Origin: Portulaca oleracea
Taxonomy: Eukaryota; Streptophyta; Magnoliopsida; Caryophyllales; Portulacaceae
Reading direction: 5' to 3'
NCBI GenBank assembly: GCA_029582165.1
Contig: CM055879.1
Span: 34,266,330 to 34,330,329, forward strand
DNA length: 64,000 bases
Shown: in pieces, positions 1 to 11,932 of the stretch
How positions within the stretch are numbered: position 1 is the stretch's first letter
Layout of the letters: every line of letters begins with the position of its first letter
Translations under genes and position numbers: made by a program
Notes under the pieces: generated by a model
Told to the model about the DNA's origin: nothing
Databases searched by the model: none
Seen by the model: the letters and a program-made list of their open reading frames with translations, nothing else

Positions 1-1028
1 CACAAAGTCTTCATTATCTATACTTGTCCTCAAAATGCAAGAACCTAATGGAAAGCTGTTCTTTGTTTGCCTGACCTTCACAGGGAACCCTACAGTTGAG
101 CCATTGAATTTCAAGACTACATCACGTGCACGTATCTGCAAAACGCCAACTCGTTAATTGCAGCTGAAATCATCAGATAATATAAAGACTCGACTTCATA
201 GGTTCAATTCTATTCTAACTTTTCTTTTCCTCAACGATCAAAGAAAAGTATAAGGTGAAGGAAACTCAAGTTCAAGTAGGGTACCTTGTCAGTCTGCATC
301 TTCAAACGTTCAAATCTTTTTTGTCTGTCAACAGCGAAAATGTTGAGGCCGGAGACCATTAAGTCAACCCCTGGAACAGGACCCTGAACAGAAACCATAA
401 CCTCGGATGGCTGCTTCTCAATTCTGAAAGAACCACCAAGTTCATGCCATCCGTCATCATTGATCTCAACTTGGCCCGCATTCACCCACTGTCCATCCAC
501 TTTTAGCGTAACGTTGACAATCTGGGACCCAGAAGCAACTGAGCTAACCTTGACCCAACCAGACACTTGATACGTCAGGAAGACCTTGAGATTGGCAGTA
601 ATTATCTGAGCGGGGCCCATCCAATTCTGGGTTCGGTTCGTTGTAAGAATGTATTGGCCACTTAACTCCTTATGAGTTGCAAGAGAATCCAACGCCATTG
701 GTGGAAGAACATTTGGAGAACCAGTGCCAATGCTCAGTGTGCAATTGCCAAGAGGAAACCAGCCATTGGTAGTGCCATCACTCAGTTCACTGTTCTGTAT
801 TATGTTCACTCCAAAAGCAGGATTCTACAGAGGAAAGCAGTATGTCAATCAATTTAAAAGTATGGAATCTGCTTTGATGATAAACATAAATGCAATCCAC
901 AGAAAATACTCAAGTCCTAACAAAGGAAAAGAAACTAGAGGCTGATGTATCTCAAAAAGAACAAGAATTGTCAATCATATGAACATAACCACGTCGAAGT
1001 AGGGAGTGTCCGACACTAGAAACTTAGG

Positions 1029-1115
1029 TTGCATTTGGTTGGAAAACTTTCCCGTGTTTGGTTGTCCCTATAGATGGGAAAGTTTTAACGTAGGAACCGT
1101 TGTTTCACTCTCAAG
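1029..1115. repeat. Partial MITE family-1 end in an intron of xylanase copy A
   Basis: The stretch reads GCATTTGGTTGGAAAACTTT and then GTGTTTGGTTG and GGGAAAGTTTT motifs, like the left half of the elements at 2120, 10601 and 51201. No right end with an inverted copy is visible, so this looks like a truncated or decayed copy. Confidence 0.35.
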
Positions 1116-2119
1116 CTACCAACCACACTATTAAGTGAAATAAGAAAGTAAAACTCGCAACTATACAAGCAGATGTCCAAGAAAACTGACCTCAACAACG
1201 GGTGGAGTTGATGGAGGAGTTTTTGGTGCATGTCTTACTTCAAAACTATTCAGGAGAATGTCAGTACCAGGAGGCGGCCCTTGCAAAAAGATGATGACAC
1301 TTGAAGGATTTCCACTTATAAGGAATTTTCCCTGAAGTTGCACCCAATCTTTGTCTGTTGCCTGCACTCTATTAGAAAATAGTGGCTGATCTTCAGTGGA
1401 AGTGCACATTTTAGTCCAAGTGTATTTGTGTATAAGAACTAAAACTCATCTACAACTGAACGCCTGAAAACGAAGGCCAATTTCTTTTACATTTGTTTTT
1501 AAAAAAAGAAAACATAACTATGGTTGTGTGTTAAACTCACTTTGCAACGTCTACATACTGCTCACGCTTGTCTGGATATTGAACCCACAATGTAGCTTGA
1601 ATGTTGGCACTGGTGACATTGTTACCATATATCCGAACAACAGCAGTAACCTCATAAGCCAACTTTCTTTTTAGCCTTGCTAAAATGTCCTGCTGAATTC
1701 CATTCCAAGTTTGTTTGCGTCCTGTCGTGGCAGCAAAGACTTTGCCAGACTGGGGGACAATCTTTCCATCTGCCATAGATTCGTGCAACATAATTTGGCA
1801 TCCTCTTCCAGACCAGTCATTCAGCCCGTCCTCAAATCTCGGGTTTAATATGATATTCTCATCTCCATCAGCAGATGTTCTGCCATTGTTTTTTGCCTAT
1901 CAAATACAAGGAATGAATGATATGCGCATGTCATTTCGTAAATTCAAGCAAATTACAGCCTACACAGAGATGCTGATATCAGTGTCAGTATCAGATTGCA
2001 AAAAGAAACTACACGTTTAAAATTGGATCACGGGTCGAGTCATTAATGCGGAGGTCCATTTGAACACATTAACTGGCTGTTAAAGCACATGTCAAATTAT
2101 CAGCTCATTAAAGACCTGA

Positions 2120-2511
2120 GAGTGCATTTGGTTGGATGAAAACCCTGGGAAAACTGGTCAACTTTGCGAAGTTGACTAATTTTCCCCATATTTGGTGGTC
2201 ATTTGTCAATGGGAAACCTGTTACGTGGTGTCCACAATTTTACAATGATCACTGGGAAAACAATTTCCTATGTGGAGGGTAAGGGAAAAAATTTCAGAGG
2301 GAGATGTGATCCGAAGTGTGAAAATGTTCAAAATACCCTCACTTTAACAACCCAAACAATTATAACTATGGATAGTTTGGACATTTCAAACATTTTTCTG
2401 AGAAAATTTGCAGCTTCAACCAAACACTGCAAAATACACTTTCCAGGGAAAATTTTTCCTGTGAAAAATTCCCCAGGGAAAAAGTTCCCTGTGATTCTAC
2501 CAAATGCTCTC
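2120..2511. mobile_element. MITE family 1 (Tourist-like) at the CBM22 deletion breakpoint of copy A
   Basis: A 392-bp element has terminal inverted repeats GAGTGCATTTGGT and, reversed, GAGAGCATTTGGT. Flanks are TGA and TCA, an imperfect 3-bp target duplication. The interior is rich in GGGAAA/TTTCCC blocks and has no coding capacity. It lies inside what should be exon 3: the frame runs normally through VENIIL and then enters the element. On its other side the sequence matches intron 4 of copy B near 7530-7600. About 660 bp present in copy B is therefore missing exactly where the element sits. Confidence 0.75.
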
Positions 2512-3774
2512 TCAATATAATATTTTCCACCATATCACTTACTGTATCCCTATTTCCGTTCACTTTCTGTCACCAAAATAGATCAAATATTATGAGATCA
2601 CCGTGATTTCTTTCTACACCACCATCTAGAACAGAATATTTATATGCAAGTTTGCAGGCCGCTTACTAGGAAATGGATAGCTCTGAATCTTGTTCTATAA
2701 TATGTAGATCAAAGAGCTTATATAGCAAAATAGAGCCTAGAGTTCACAAACTGCATTTATTTGCATATAGCCATATACTGTCACTCGTTACAAACTTACA
2801 TGAATATAACAAACAGCATACTAGAGCTACTGGCATACTTACTGGTTCATACTTACCATTAGGAACAAGAATCTGATTCTTACTGCTACTCGGTATTTGT
2901 TTCACCCCTCCTAAAAACTCAAGTGGATGAAAAAGCTTGAGGAGTCTTTTCTTTTTTCACCTTGTTAAACTTCGAAGTAAATCTTGAAAATGCCCACAGC
3001 AGGAAGAGGTCGAAGGGGCGTATGATATACCGACTAGCTATGCCTAGCTGCTCATTCTATTTAAACATGGTTGCTTCTGTTTTGCATTTGCTTTGACCTG
3101 TACGTCAAAGAATTACCACATTTATACCAAACAAGTTGATAAAGCAAAGTTGAGCTAGTATGAATAATTTTTTGATCACATGTCGATTTGTCTCTAACAA
3201 ACTTAGGTTTTAATAAGGCTAGTAGCAGGTATTGATTTGCTGGCACAACAAATTGCAGCTCAGCAATGTATCCAGAATCCAAAATGATCACACTATTTTA
3301 AAATCCTCAGGTTGCATTCGGCTTTAATTAATTGTCAAAGCAAATCGACATCGAGGTGGTTGGGACAAGTGATATTGACATGTGAACATCCACACCAGAA
3401 ACAGGGCTACTGTTTTTTTTTTTTTTATTAAACTGAAGACAAATTGAAAATGAAATCTCACAGCAACTGCAGAATTAGAAGAACCCAGATGAAGCCAATA
3501 ACAATTAGCATTACACTTGAACAAAGTCATACCTCTCCCTTACCATTGTAGCTGTAGCCATTCTTTGCACTTCGGTCGTCCATATTCTGATTATTCTGGC
3601 TACATCTTTGGATAGATTCCTGAAACAACGAGAAAGAACTGAACATTGACCAAAAGTTTGAACTGGATCACCATAATTCCTCGAAATTACAATAGTTGAC
3701 ATTTGACAATTGCTACCTGTCATTGTGGGCTTGTTCGCTCGACATGGGAAGCAACATCCATGGAGTTTGCTCAT

Positions 3775-4212
3775 TCTATGAGTTCAAATGAGGCAGAGGA
3801 AGCGAGAGTTTCAAGTGAAGTAGATTAGAAGTGCAGGACCAACCAACCTCAATCTTCTAGTCAAACCCATCTCTATAAACAAAATTTTCAAGGGTTTTTC
3901 TTCTTGACAGCAACAGAACAACTAGTTCAATATCTCCATCGTCAATTATAGACCGTTGATAAAACCTGCATTTGTTTTAAAACTGCCACTGTATTATAAT
4001 TGATCAGGATACTTACATACTATACATCTTTATCACAAGTTCTCCTTTAGTTTTCCTATTCTTTTCTTCTTTTTTTTTTTTTGAAAGAAGGGGGGGGGGG
4101 TGTTGTGGGATGGAGAACATACAATAAAAATGAAAATGAGATATCAACAAATGCAATCCCCAATGATGCAGAAAGTCACTTATTTCCCAGGAAGCTTCAG
4201 GCATTAACAGAA
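3775..4212. other. Spacer between xylanase copies A and B
   Basis: This 438-bp spacer holds the upstream leader of copy A and the 3' flank of copy B. It includes a poly-T/poly-G tract near 4068-4100. The 3' flank (around 4000-4060) resembles the 3' flank of copy C (13570-13625), so the duplicated unit extends beyond the coding exons. No other gene is seen. Confidence 0.7.
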
Positions 4213-7200
4213 TCACAAATCCAATGTCAGCTCCAGTGGGGAACTGCCCTTGTCAACCGCGATTGTTTTCTCAACAGTTTTACCCATTGTAACAACTTCC
4301 ACCTCATAACTTCCATGAAATCCCCTGAAGCTGAACTGCCCCTGATCATCAACATGACCATGACAACGAGTCAGCCATTCTTGCTTAAGTTGGAGGTACC
4401 TCCTCCCGGCTTCATTAATATCACCCTCGGCATTAACAAGATGTGAGTTTGCTCTGTTCATGAAGTCCTCCCAGAATCCCCACAACATGACTCCTTCCAC
4501 AGCGGGATGAGCATAGGCCTCGCTAAGCATAACCTCCAAATCATCTGCTCGTACGTACTCATTAATGGAAGACACATCGAGCTCGGTGAACCAGATTGGA
4601 AGCCCAAGAGTTCCCAACTTATCAAGGGCAGAACATACAATTGGACCAATGGGACTATCGATGTGGCCTTGAATACCAACTCCTCCAACTGGAGCCCCTT
4701 GTTCTTGCAAGTCTCGAATATGCTCAATGTACTTCTGAGGGCTTGACCTCAGGTCACGGCCATCCTCAACATGGTAATCATTGACAAATAAGAGGGCAGA
4801 TGGGTCAAGTTGTTGGGCAATCTTGAACATGTTGGCTCGAATGTCTTTACCAAGATGGTCTTGGTAAAATGAACCATGTAGCATCTCATTGTTCACATCA
4901 TAGTGCTTGAATTTCCCCTTGTAGCGGGTAAGAAGGCTTGTCAGACAGTTTTGGACTGCTGCGGATAGGTCGTTTTTGTTCAGGGCCTTAACCCATGGTT
5001 GAACTTCATCCTCTACTTCCCAGAAGATGCAATGCCCTCGAGTTTCAATGTTGTTTTTCTGGCAGAATTCTAACATGTCATCAGCATCCCTGTAATTCAA
5101 ATTACCCTGTTCTGCCTCCGTCCAACGCCACTTCAGCTCATTCCCAAACACAGCCCAGTTGAAATTCTTCAAGAAGAAAGCCACAAACTCTTCATTGTCT
5201 ATATTTGTCCTGCTTATGCAAGAACCAAATGGAAAGCTGTTCTTTTTTTGCCTGACTTTCACAAAGCACCCTGCAGCATCGCCTCCTGTTGGGCCTTTGA
5301 ATTTCAAGACTACATCACGTTTACGTATCTGTAACTTGCTAACTCATTAATTGCAGCTGAAATTGTCAAACATTTTAGAGGATCCACTTCATAGATCAAG
5401 TTCAATTTTCACATTATTCTCAACAACAAAGGAAAAAAAATGAGGGAGAAAGAAAAGGAAATTCAAATAGGTACCTTGTCAGTCTGCATCTTCAAATGTT
5501 CAAATCTTTTTTGTCGGTCAACAGAGAAAACATGGAGGCCAGCAACCATAAAGTCAACACCTGGAACAGGACCATGAACATAAACCATAGCCTCGGATGG
5601 CTGCTTCTCAATTCTGAAAGAACCACCAATTTCATGCCATCTATCATCATTGACCTCAACTTGGCCCGCATTGACCCACTGCCCATCCACTTTTAATGTA
5701 ACACTGACATTCTGTGGCCCAGAAGCAACTGAACTAACCTTAACCCAACCAGACACTTGATACGTTAAGAAGAGCTTGAGATTGTCAGTAATTTTCTGAG
5801 CAGGGCCCATCCAGTCCTGGGTTCGGTTTGTTGTAAGAATGTATCGGCCACTTAACCCCTTATGAGCTCCAAGGTAATGCAGGGACATTTGGGGAAGATT
5901 ATGTGGAGAACCACTGCCAACGCGTAATGTGCAATTGCCAAGAGGGAACCAGCCGTTGGTGGTGCCATCACTCAGAGCACTGTTCTCTATTAAGTTCTCT
6001 CCCAAAGCAGGATTCTACGAAGGGAAGCGGTCCATCAATCAATTTAAATGTACAGAGATTGCTTAGGTGATAAACACAAATGGAATCCGCAGAAAATACT
6101 GAAGTAGCAACAAGGGAAAAGCAACGAGTGGCTTATGTATCTCAAACAGAAGCATAATCGTCACACGAACATAAGCATGTTCAAGTAGGAGCGTCCAAAA
6201 ATGTAAACGTAGTTGAATCAGAGAATTGACGACATGGATCAGAAACCCCACCAACAAGGTTTCTTTTGTCTTCCTACATGTTTCAAAAAGATAAAACCAA
6301 AACTCCCAACACTACGCAGACACCTGAAAAAAAAATGTAACTGACCTCAATAACTGGCAGAGTGGATGGAGGAGTTTTTGGTGCATATATTACTTCCAAA
6401 CTGCTCACGAGAATGTCAGTACCAGGAGGTGGTCCTTCCAAATAGATGACGACCGTTGAAGGGTTGCCATTAATAAGGAATTTCCCCTGCAGCTGGACCC
6501 AATCTTCATCTGTTGCCTGCACGCTTTTGGAAATAGTAGCTCCTCTTCAGTGAAAGTGCATTTGTGTAAAGAACTAAGGCCTTCTTCTTTAGAGGGTCAA
6601 AGTAAGGTTCTATAAAGTAAGGAATGGTAAATTTAGGTAAATGTTAAAAAGTTGAGTGTTGAATTTCTACAAAAAAAAAAGGGTAAATTTGGGTTGGGTT
6701 GGTTAAAGTGGGTCATACCTCACCTAAAGAACAGGGTCTAAAGTCATCAATACCTGAAGCCAAAGACCATTATCCTTTACAAATTTTATTTTTTTTTTGT
6801 CTGGTTGATAAGCAAATCGGGCAATGGTTCACAAGCTCAGAACTTATCAGAAAATGAAAACCTGGGAGTATGTGGATCGCCTACATAGAATAATAAATAC
6901 GATGCTTACATATATCATATTCATATTCTAGAGATCAAAAGAAGCGGTGATTATTACGTACAAAGTAAGAAACCAATACATATATCACAGGGGGGGGGGG
7001 GTTTCAAAACTCACGTTGCAATGCTTACATACTGCTCATGCTTGTCCAGAGATTGAACCCAAAGAGTGGCTTGGACATTGGCACTGGTGACATTGTTACC
7101 ATTTATCCGAACAACTGCTGTTACCTCATAAACCAACTTTCTCTTTATTCTTGCTGAAATATCCTGCTGAATTCCATTCCATGTTTGTGTGCGTCCAGTT

Positions 7201-10200
7201 GCTGCAGCAAAGAGTTTGCCAGACGGTGGAACTATCTTTCCATCTGCCATTGAGTCGTGCAACATAACTTGGCATCCTCTTCCAGACCAGTTATTCAGCA
7301 TGTCCTCGAATCTGGGGTTTATTGTCATATTCTCATCTCCATCAGAACATATTCTGTTTCTTCCCTCGTATTTGGCCTATCAAAAATGCAACACGAAATG
7401 AATGATAAGTGCATAACATTCAGGTAATTCAAGCACATTGCAAAAGGAAACTATATTATACTCCCACATAGGCCTATTTGTCCATTTGGCCATTTAAAAC
7501 TGGGTCAACAGCGGGTGAGGTCATTAATGTTCGGGCCACTTAAGCACAATAACTGGCCGTTAAATAGTCCAAAGCATGTCAGCTCAGTGACAACCTGAAA
7601 TAAGTCATCTCGCATTCAGTTAAATGCTAAATTTAGTGATATCTATCGCTAATACTTCATATAAACACTAATTATCATAACTATTTTCATATGAATACAC
7701 AACATTTCAAACACACCTTGGAGGTAGCACAGGTGATGGAAACTGATTTTATAAGCAGTTGTACACCTGGCGAAGGCCCTTCAAGGTAGAACACAGCACG
7801 ATCAGGCATTTGCGACAGTTTAAAAGTGCCTTCCAAGGTCTCCCACCTCCCCTCTGACACCGTAACTCTGTCCCAACATTCAACAACATACATTAGTATC
7901 TTCATGATGTGAAAATATAGTCACTATGAAGCTTGAAGAAAAGCATGATCACCTTTGAATGAACAAAAACTGGGTATCTGATCCCTTGTACTCTAACTTC
8001 AAAGTGGCAATTACATCAGAAGATCCTTCACAACCCAAGGCTCCAACACATGCAGAAACATTGTAAGCAAAACCAGGAGTGACTCTGCTTGTTATATCCT
8101 GTTCGAGTCCATGCCAACACTCCTTCCTGTTTGTAACTACAGCATACCCACCACCACCCAAGTTCGCTGACATTTCTTCGGCATTTCCTGACTCGGGTGG
8201 AACTACATATGCCTCACAGCAATTGGGATGCCATGAATCCAGGCCTTCGCAAAAGTTGTGATTCAGTATAATATTTTCCACCATATCACTGGCTCTATCC
8301 ACATTTCCTTTCACTTGCTGTCATCAAAACAAATCAAATTCTGTGAGATAACCGTGATTTCTTTCCACAAATCATGTTTTATGATATGTAAAGGAGCTCA
8401 GATAGCAAACTTGAGCCTAGAGTCTACAAACTGCATTTATTCCATATAGTCATATACTGTCAGTCTCTACAAATACCTGTATATAACAACAAATTGTATT
8501 TTAAAATGATAAAAGTGATTGCATATAGATTGCCTCTAACAAACGTATATTGTTACTAAGCCTACTAGCACATATTGATTTACTGGCACATCATAATGTA
8601 GCACGGCATTGTACCCAGATTCCAAAATGATCACTGTGTTTTAAAACCCTTGCCTGTGTTTTGCATTTGGTTTTATTTAGCTGTCAAAGTGCACCAAATC
8701 GATGCCAAAGTGGGAGTGCTTGGATAAAAACGCCACTATGGCAAAAATGCCCCCCGGATTAACGATGTAAACTCAGTGCCATTAAACAAGTCTGCACTGT
8801 ACAAATATGTGACTGTGTCCAAATTTAACCGGTTGCAACAGGTTATCATGACTTTTTTTTTTTGATAAATTGAGCTTGGTTTTAATTAAACCCCCAACCA
8901 ACCTCATTTAATTAACCCTTCCCCCTTTTTTTCTTACTAGTTTTTTGCCCCTTCTTTTGAACAGGTGTTAATTTAGATGGATGAATACAAATATAAATTT
9001 TATAGATGAATCATTGACAAAAAAGAAATCAATAATATAAACATATAAGCGACAAAAATATCATAGAATTCGTATTACTATCTATGGTTAAGACTATAGT
9101 TTTGGGTACATTAGCTTCGAAACTTGATTCCACCCTTCCCCTTTATATTGTAAATTTGTAATGTGCTTTGTGCCCAACGGCCACAACAAATTAAAATTAA
9201 AAATAAAATTAATTCTACCATATCCCTTATACAGGATAGACATATCATACATCATACTCTTTTGTTATTTAGTTTCCAAGCGGTTTTCCTTTGTTCCTTT
9301 TCATTCTTTCATAATTTTTTATTCAAATCCACTATAATTAGTTTCTACTTGCATTTCTATACATGAGATAATATTACTTACATGTAGACCCCATATATCT
9401 CACGAAGAACAAAAATAACCCAAACAAATTTTATCATATATCCAAATTAAGCCCATAAAAGCCTACTATTAAATATCATTACAGGCCAACTAAATTCAAT
9501 ATTTTTATTAAAATTTGCAATAAAGTGAATACAAAAAATTTATGAGCCCATTAAAAATCCAGATCCATGATATCATCGTTCAATCACCCCATTCTCACCC
9601 ACCGCAAAATATAACAGCACCAACAACAATAATACCGAAAGTGACATATTTATCTAGAAGCAAGTAACGATGCCCTTTTTTTCAAGTGCGACTAACAGAA
9701 ATGCATAAATCCTCAAATTCCATAACTTCTTGCCACCGCACTACCACACCGAACAAACTTAAAGTACCAGGAATTGAACATAGATAACAGCAAGTAACGA
9801 AGCCCTTTTTTCACAAAAATATCGATTCTGAAACTCCATGACTTGTTGCTATCAAAATGAACAATTCAAGAAGAAAACAAACCGCATATGAGGAATAAAA
9901 TCATAGGAAAAAGTAGTAGAATTCCAAATTTCATGACTACATTTTTTATAAGTGTGGCCAATGGAGCAAATTGATTCATCAACCACCAAGTGCCTTAAGC
10001 ACCAAAACAACAGTTCATGTTGTGGATGAAAACATCAATAGCCTATTACATACAGGTATATAAATTATAATCAAAAGACAAGAAAACACAATGTGACCAA
10101 AGTATGGCATTACACTTTGTCTAACAGTTGAAAACAGAAACCTTTAGACCCAACTTTCTTGTAAACACGTACCATGCTCGTGCCTTGTCCCATCTCGCTA

Positions 10201-11932
10201 TAAACTTGCTTCCTTCTATCTCTTTATGTTTGCTTTTGTTGTACCTTCCTTTCTTCTTATAAGGCCCTGTTCTTTTATGCGGTTGGTATGATGCGAAAAT
10301 GGTACGGTATGGTGAAATTGTGGAAAGTGAGGTAAGGTGTGGAATGATATGATAAAATTTGTGCAAGTGTGATTCATATGATGAGACAGAATGTAAAAAG
10401 TAGAGGAGAAAGTGAAGAGATATATTGGTAATGATTATGGTAAAGTGTGGTAAAGTGTGGAAGAATATTGAATAGTATGATGAGTTGTGTCACCGCACTA
10501 CACCATACAAAAGAACAAGGCCTAAGCTATTCTAGCATTTGCACAAAGCCTCAGAATCACCCCCTTTCCATTCTGTCATGAGAGAGAAATATTTCATTAA
10601 GGGTGTGTTTGGTTGGTCAATAACCGTGGGGAGATGGTTAATTTTCCCGGGTTGACTTATTTTCCCCATGTTTGGATGCGGGTTGACTTCGGGAAAGTTT
10701 TCACGATGGGCCCACCATTTTCTCCATTTTCCTAGGGAAAAATTTCCCTGGGGTTACTACCAAACACTCCCTAGATAGGATTAACTGTTGTAATAAACGA
10801 TTTTCATCAATATATTTAAATTTTAATTTTTTTATAGTAGAATTAATGGTACTTACATTTTTTAACTTTGATAAAATATCCTTCAAATATTAAATTTGGT
10901 AAAAAATTATATCTCAACAAATAGAATTACTTATTGCAACAAATTCTTTAATCAATATATGTTAGCTTCGATTTTCTTAAAGGTATATTTTAAGATAATT
11001 ATACATTTCACCTACCATAATTAAAAAAAAATCAACTATGGTAGAATCTCCCTCCTGCTACTGGTGTAAGGCCCCAAAAATTAGGGCTTTTTTCCATCTT
11101 CTCCCAATCTCTCTCATAAAAGCTCTCTTTCTCTCAAATATCAACACTTTCAGTACACTCAAATTTCAAACCCTAATCTTTCACATATGACATACCTGGA
11201 GATCACACACCCAGCTTCTTCTTCTACACTTCCAAATCACTTCTGCGGGGTGTGAAATTTGATGAGAGAGTGCTGAATTACGCCTTTACTTTGCAAATCA
11301 TACAACTTTTGAGGGGTGGGAATTGGAGGAGGAAGAGGGAAGATGAACCGTTCCGATGGAGGGACTTGAATGGGGTTTTTTAGTTAATTAGGTGATTAAT
11401 TAAGGGGATTAGGAGTTAAAATGTTTTCCAATTAAGTGGCATTTTAATCCCAAATAACAGGTTTCAGTGGCACTGACTTTACGTCATTAATCCAGAAAAA
11501 AATCTCACAGAAAATGTAATCCCAAATAACAGGTTTCACTGAGATTTCTTTGGTATTTACACTGAGTTTTTATTCAAGCACTTTAGGGTTTAGGGTTTAG
11601 GGTTTACACACGACAAAGAAATCTGACAGAAAATTCAGAATTAAAAGAACCAAGAAGAAACCCAGAAAAATCAGGATCAAGATTGAACAAATTCGTACCT
11701 CTCCGTCAACATTGCAACTTTTTTTCTCACTTGGATTCTCCATAACGCGATTGTTCTGGCTACAATTAAGGATAGATTCCTGAAACAATGAGAAAGAATC
11801 GAAGGTTGACCAAAACTTTTGAAGTGGATCATTAGCATACACAGTCGAAATTGTGTAAGTTAGTTAGGAATTGCTACCTGGTTATGCTGGGCTCGACATG
11901 GGAAACAACAACCTGGCTGGGAGTCTGCTCAT
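4213..11932 (-). CDS. CBM22-GH10 endo-1,4-beta-xylanase, copy B (exon 1 frameshifted)
   Basis: The gene encodes a xylan-degrading enzyme with three CBM22 modules and a GH10 domain. Exons: 11882-11932 (broken exon 1), 11699-11779, 7953-8317, 7717-7867, 7015-7376, 6346-6523, 5475-6014, 4213-5328. All later exons agree in phase with copy C. The GH10 exon (1116 nt) keeps the acid/base Glu in DVNNEMLHG and the nucleophile Glu in WFTELDV. Exon 1 has a 4-bp insertion (GCCA) after CTCCCA relative to copy C, giving an in-frame stop at 11882-11884. Exon 2 carries an in-frame ATG (11743, MENPSE) also present at the same codon in copies A and C. Starting there gives a full product of about 918 residues, so the gene may still be functional. 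Intron 2 is swollen to about 3.4 kb by inserted DNA. Confidence 0.85.
10263..10522. mobile_element. Tourist-like MITE (family 2), TAA target duplication
   Basis: The 260-bp element begins GGCCCTGTTCTTTT and ends AAAAGAACAAGGCC, a terminal inverted repeat. TAA directly flanks both sides (10260-10262 and 10523-10525), the PIF/Harbinger (Tourist) signature. The interior has GGTATGGTG/GTGTGG-type repeats and no ORF of interest. Confidence 0.85.
10601..10771. mobile_element. MITE family 1 (Tourist-like)
   Basis: The 171-bp element runs from GGGTGTGTTTGGTTGG to CCAAACACTCCC, an inverted pair. Flanks are TAA and TAG, an imperfect 3-bp duplication. The interior TTTTCCC/GGGAAA blocks match the elements at 2120 and 51201. 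Confidence 0.75.
11583..11605 (+). repeat. Interstitial plant telomere repeat (TTTAGGG, about three units)
   Basis: The read is three tandem units of the Arabidopsis-type telomere heptamer plus a partial unit. It sits about 12 bp from the point where copy B intron 2 resumes homology with copies A and C. Confidence 0.8.

Larger units (their letters stand above)
1..3774 (-). pseudogene. CBM22-GH10 endo-1,4-beta-xylanase, copy A (damaged 5' half, 3' end outside window)
   Basis: This is a xylanase of the plant XYN1 type: CBM22 xylan-binding modules followed by a GH10 domain that cleaves xylan beta-1,4 links in the wall. Exons, 5' to 3': 3717-3774, 3533-3619, a remnant of exon 3 (about 2512-2572), 1541-1896, 1191-1368, 285-824, and 1-135 (start of GH10, cut by the window edge). 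The last four match intact copy C in length and phase. Damage: exon 1 (58 nt) ends in phase 1 instead of phase 0, so splicing into exon 2 meets a stop within seven codons. The rest of exon 3 and all of exon 4 (first CBM22) are missing, replaced by a MITE. The GH10 start also lacks four residues seen in copies B and C. The second and third CBM22 modules are open. Translation from the exon 2 ATG with exon 3 skipped would stay in frame, so a shortened product is possible. Confidence 0.85.
8738..11617. other. Inserted DNA (about 2.9 kb) in intron 2 of xylanase copy B
   Basis: Intron 2 of copy B matches copies A and C up to about 8735 (motif TTGGATA) and again from about 11618 (GAAATCT...CAGAATTA). 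Everything between is absent from the other two. It is AT-rich, with no convincing gene, and contains two MITEs (10263-10522, 10601-10771). A repeated 20-mer, AATCCCAAATAACAGGTTTC, occurs near 11448 and 11519. A short telomere-type repeat lies at the downstream edge. Confidence 0.65.
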
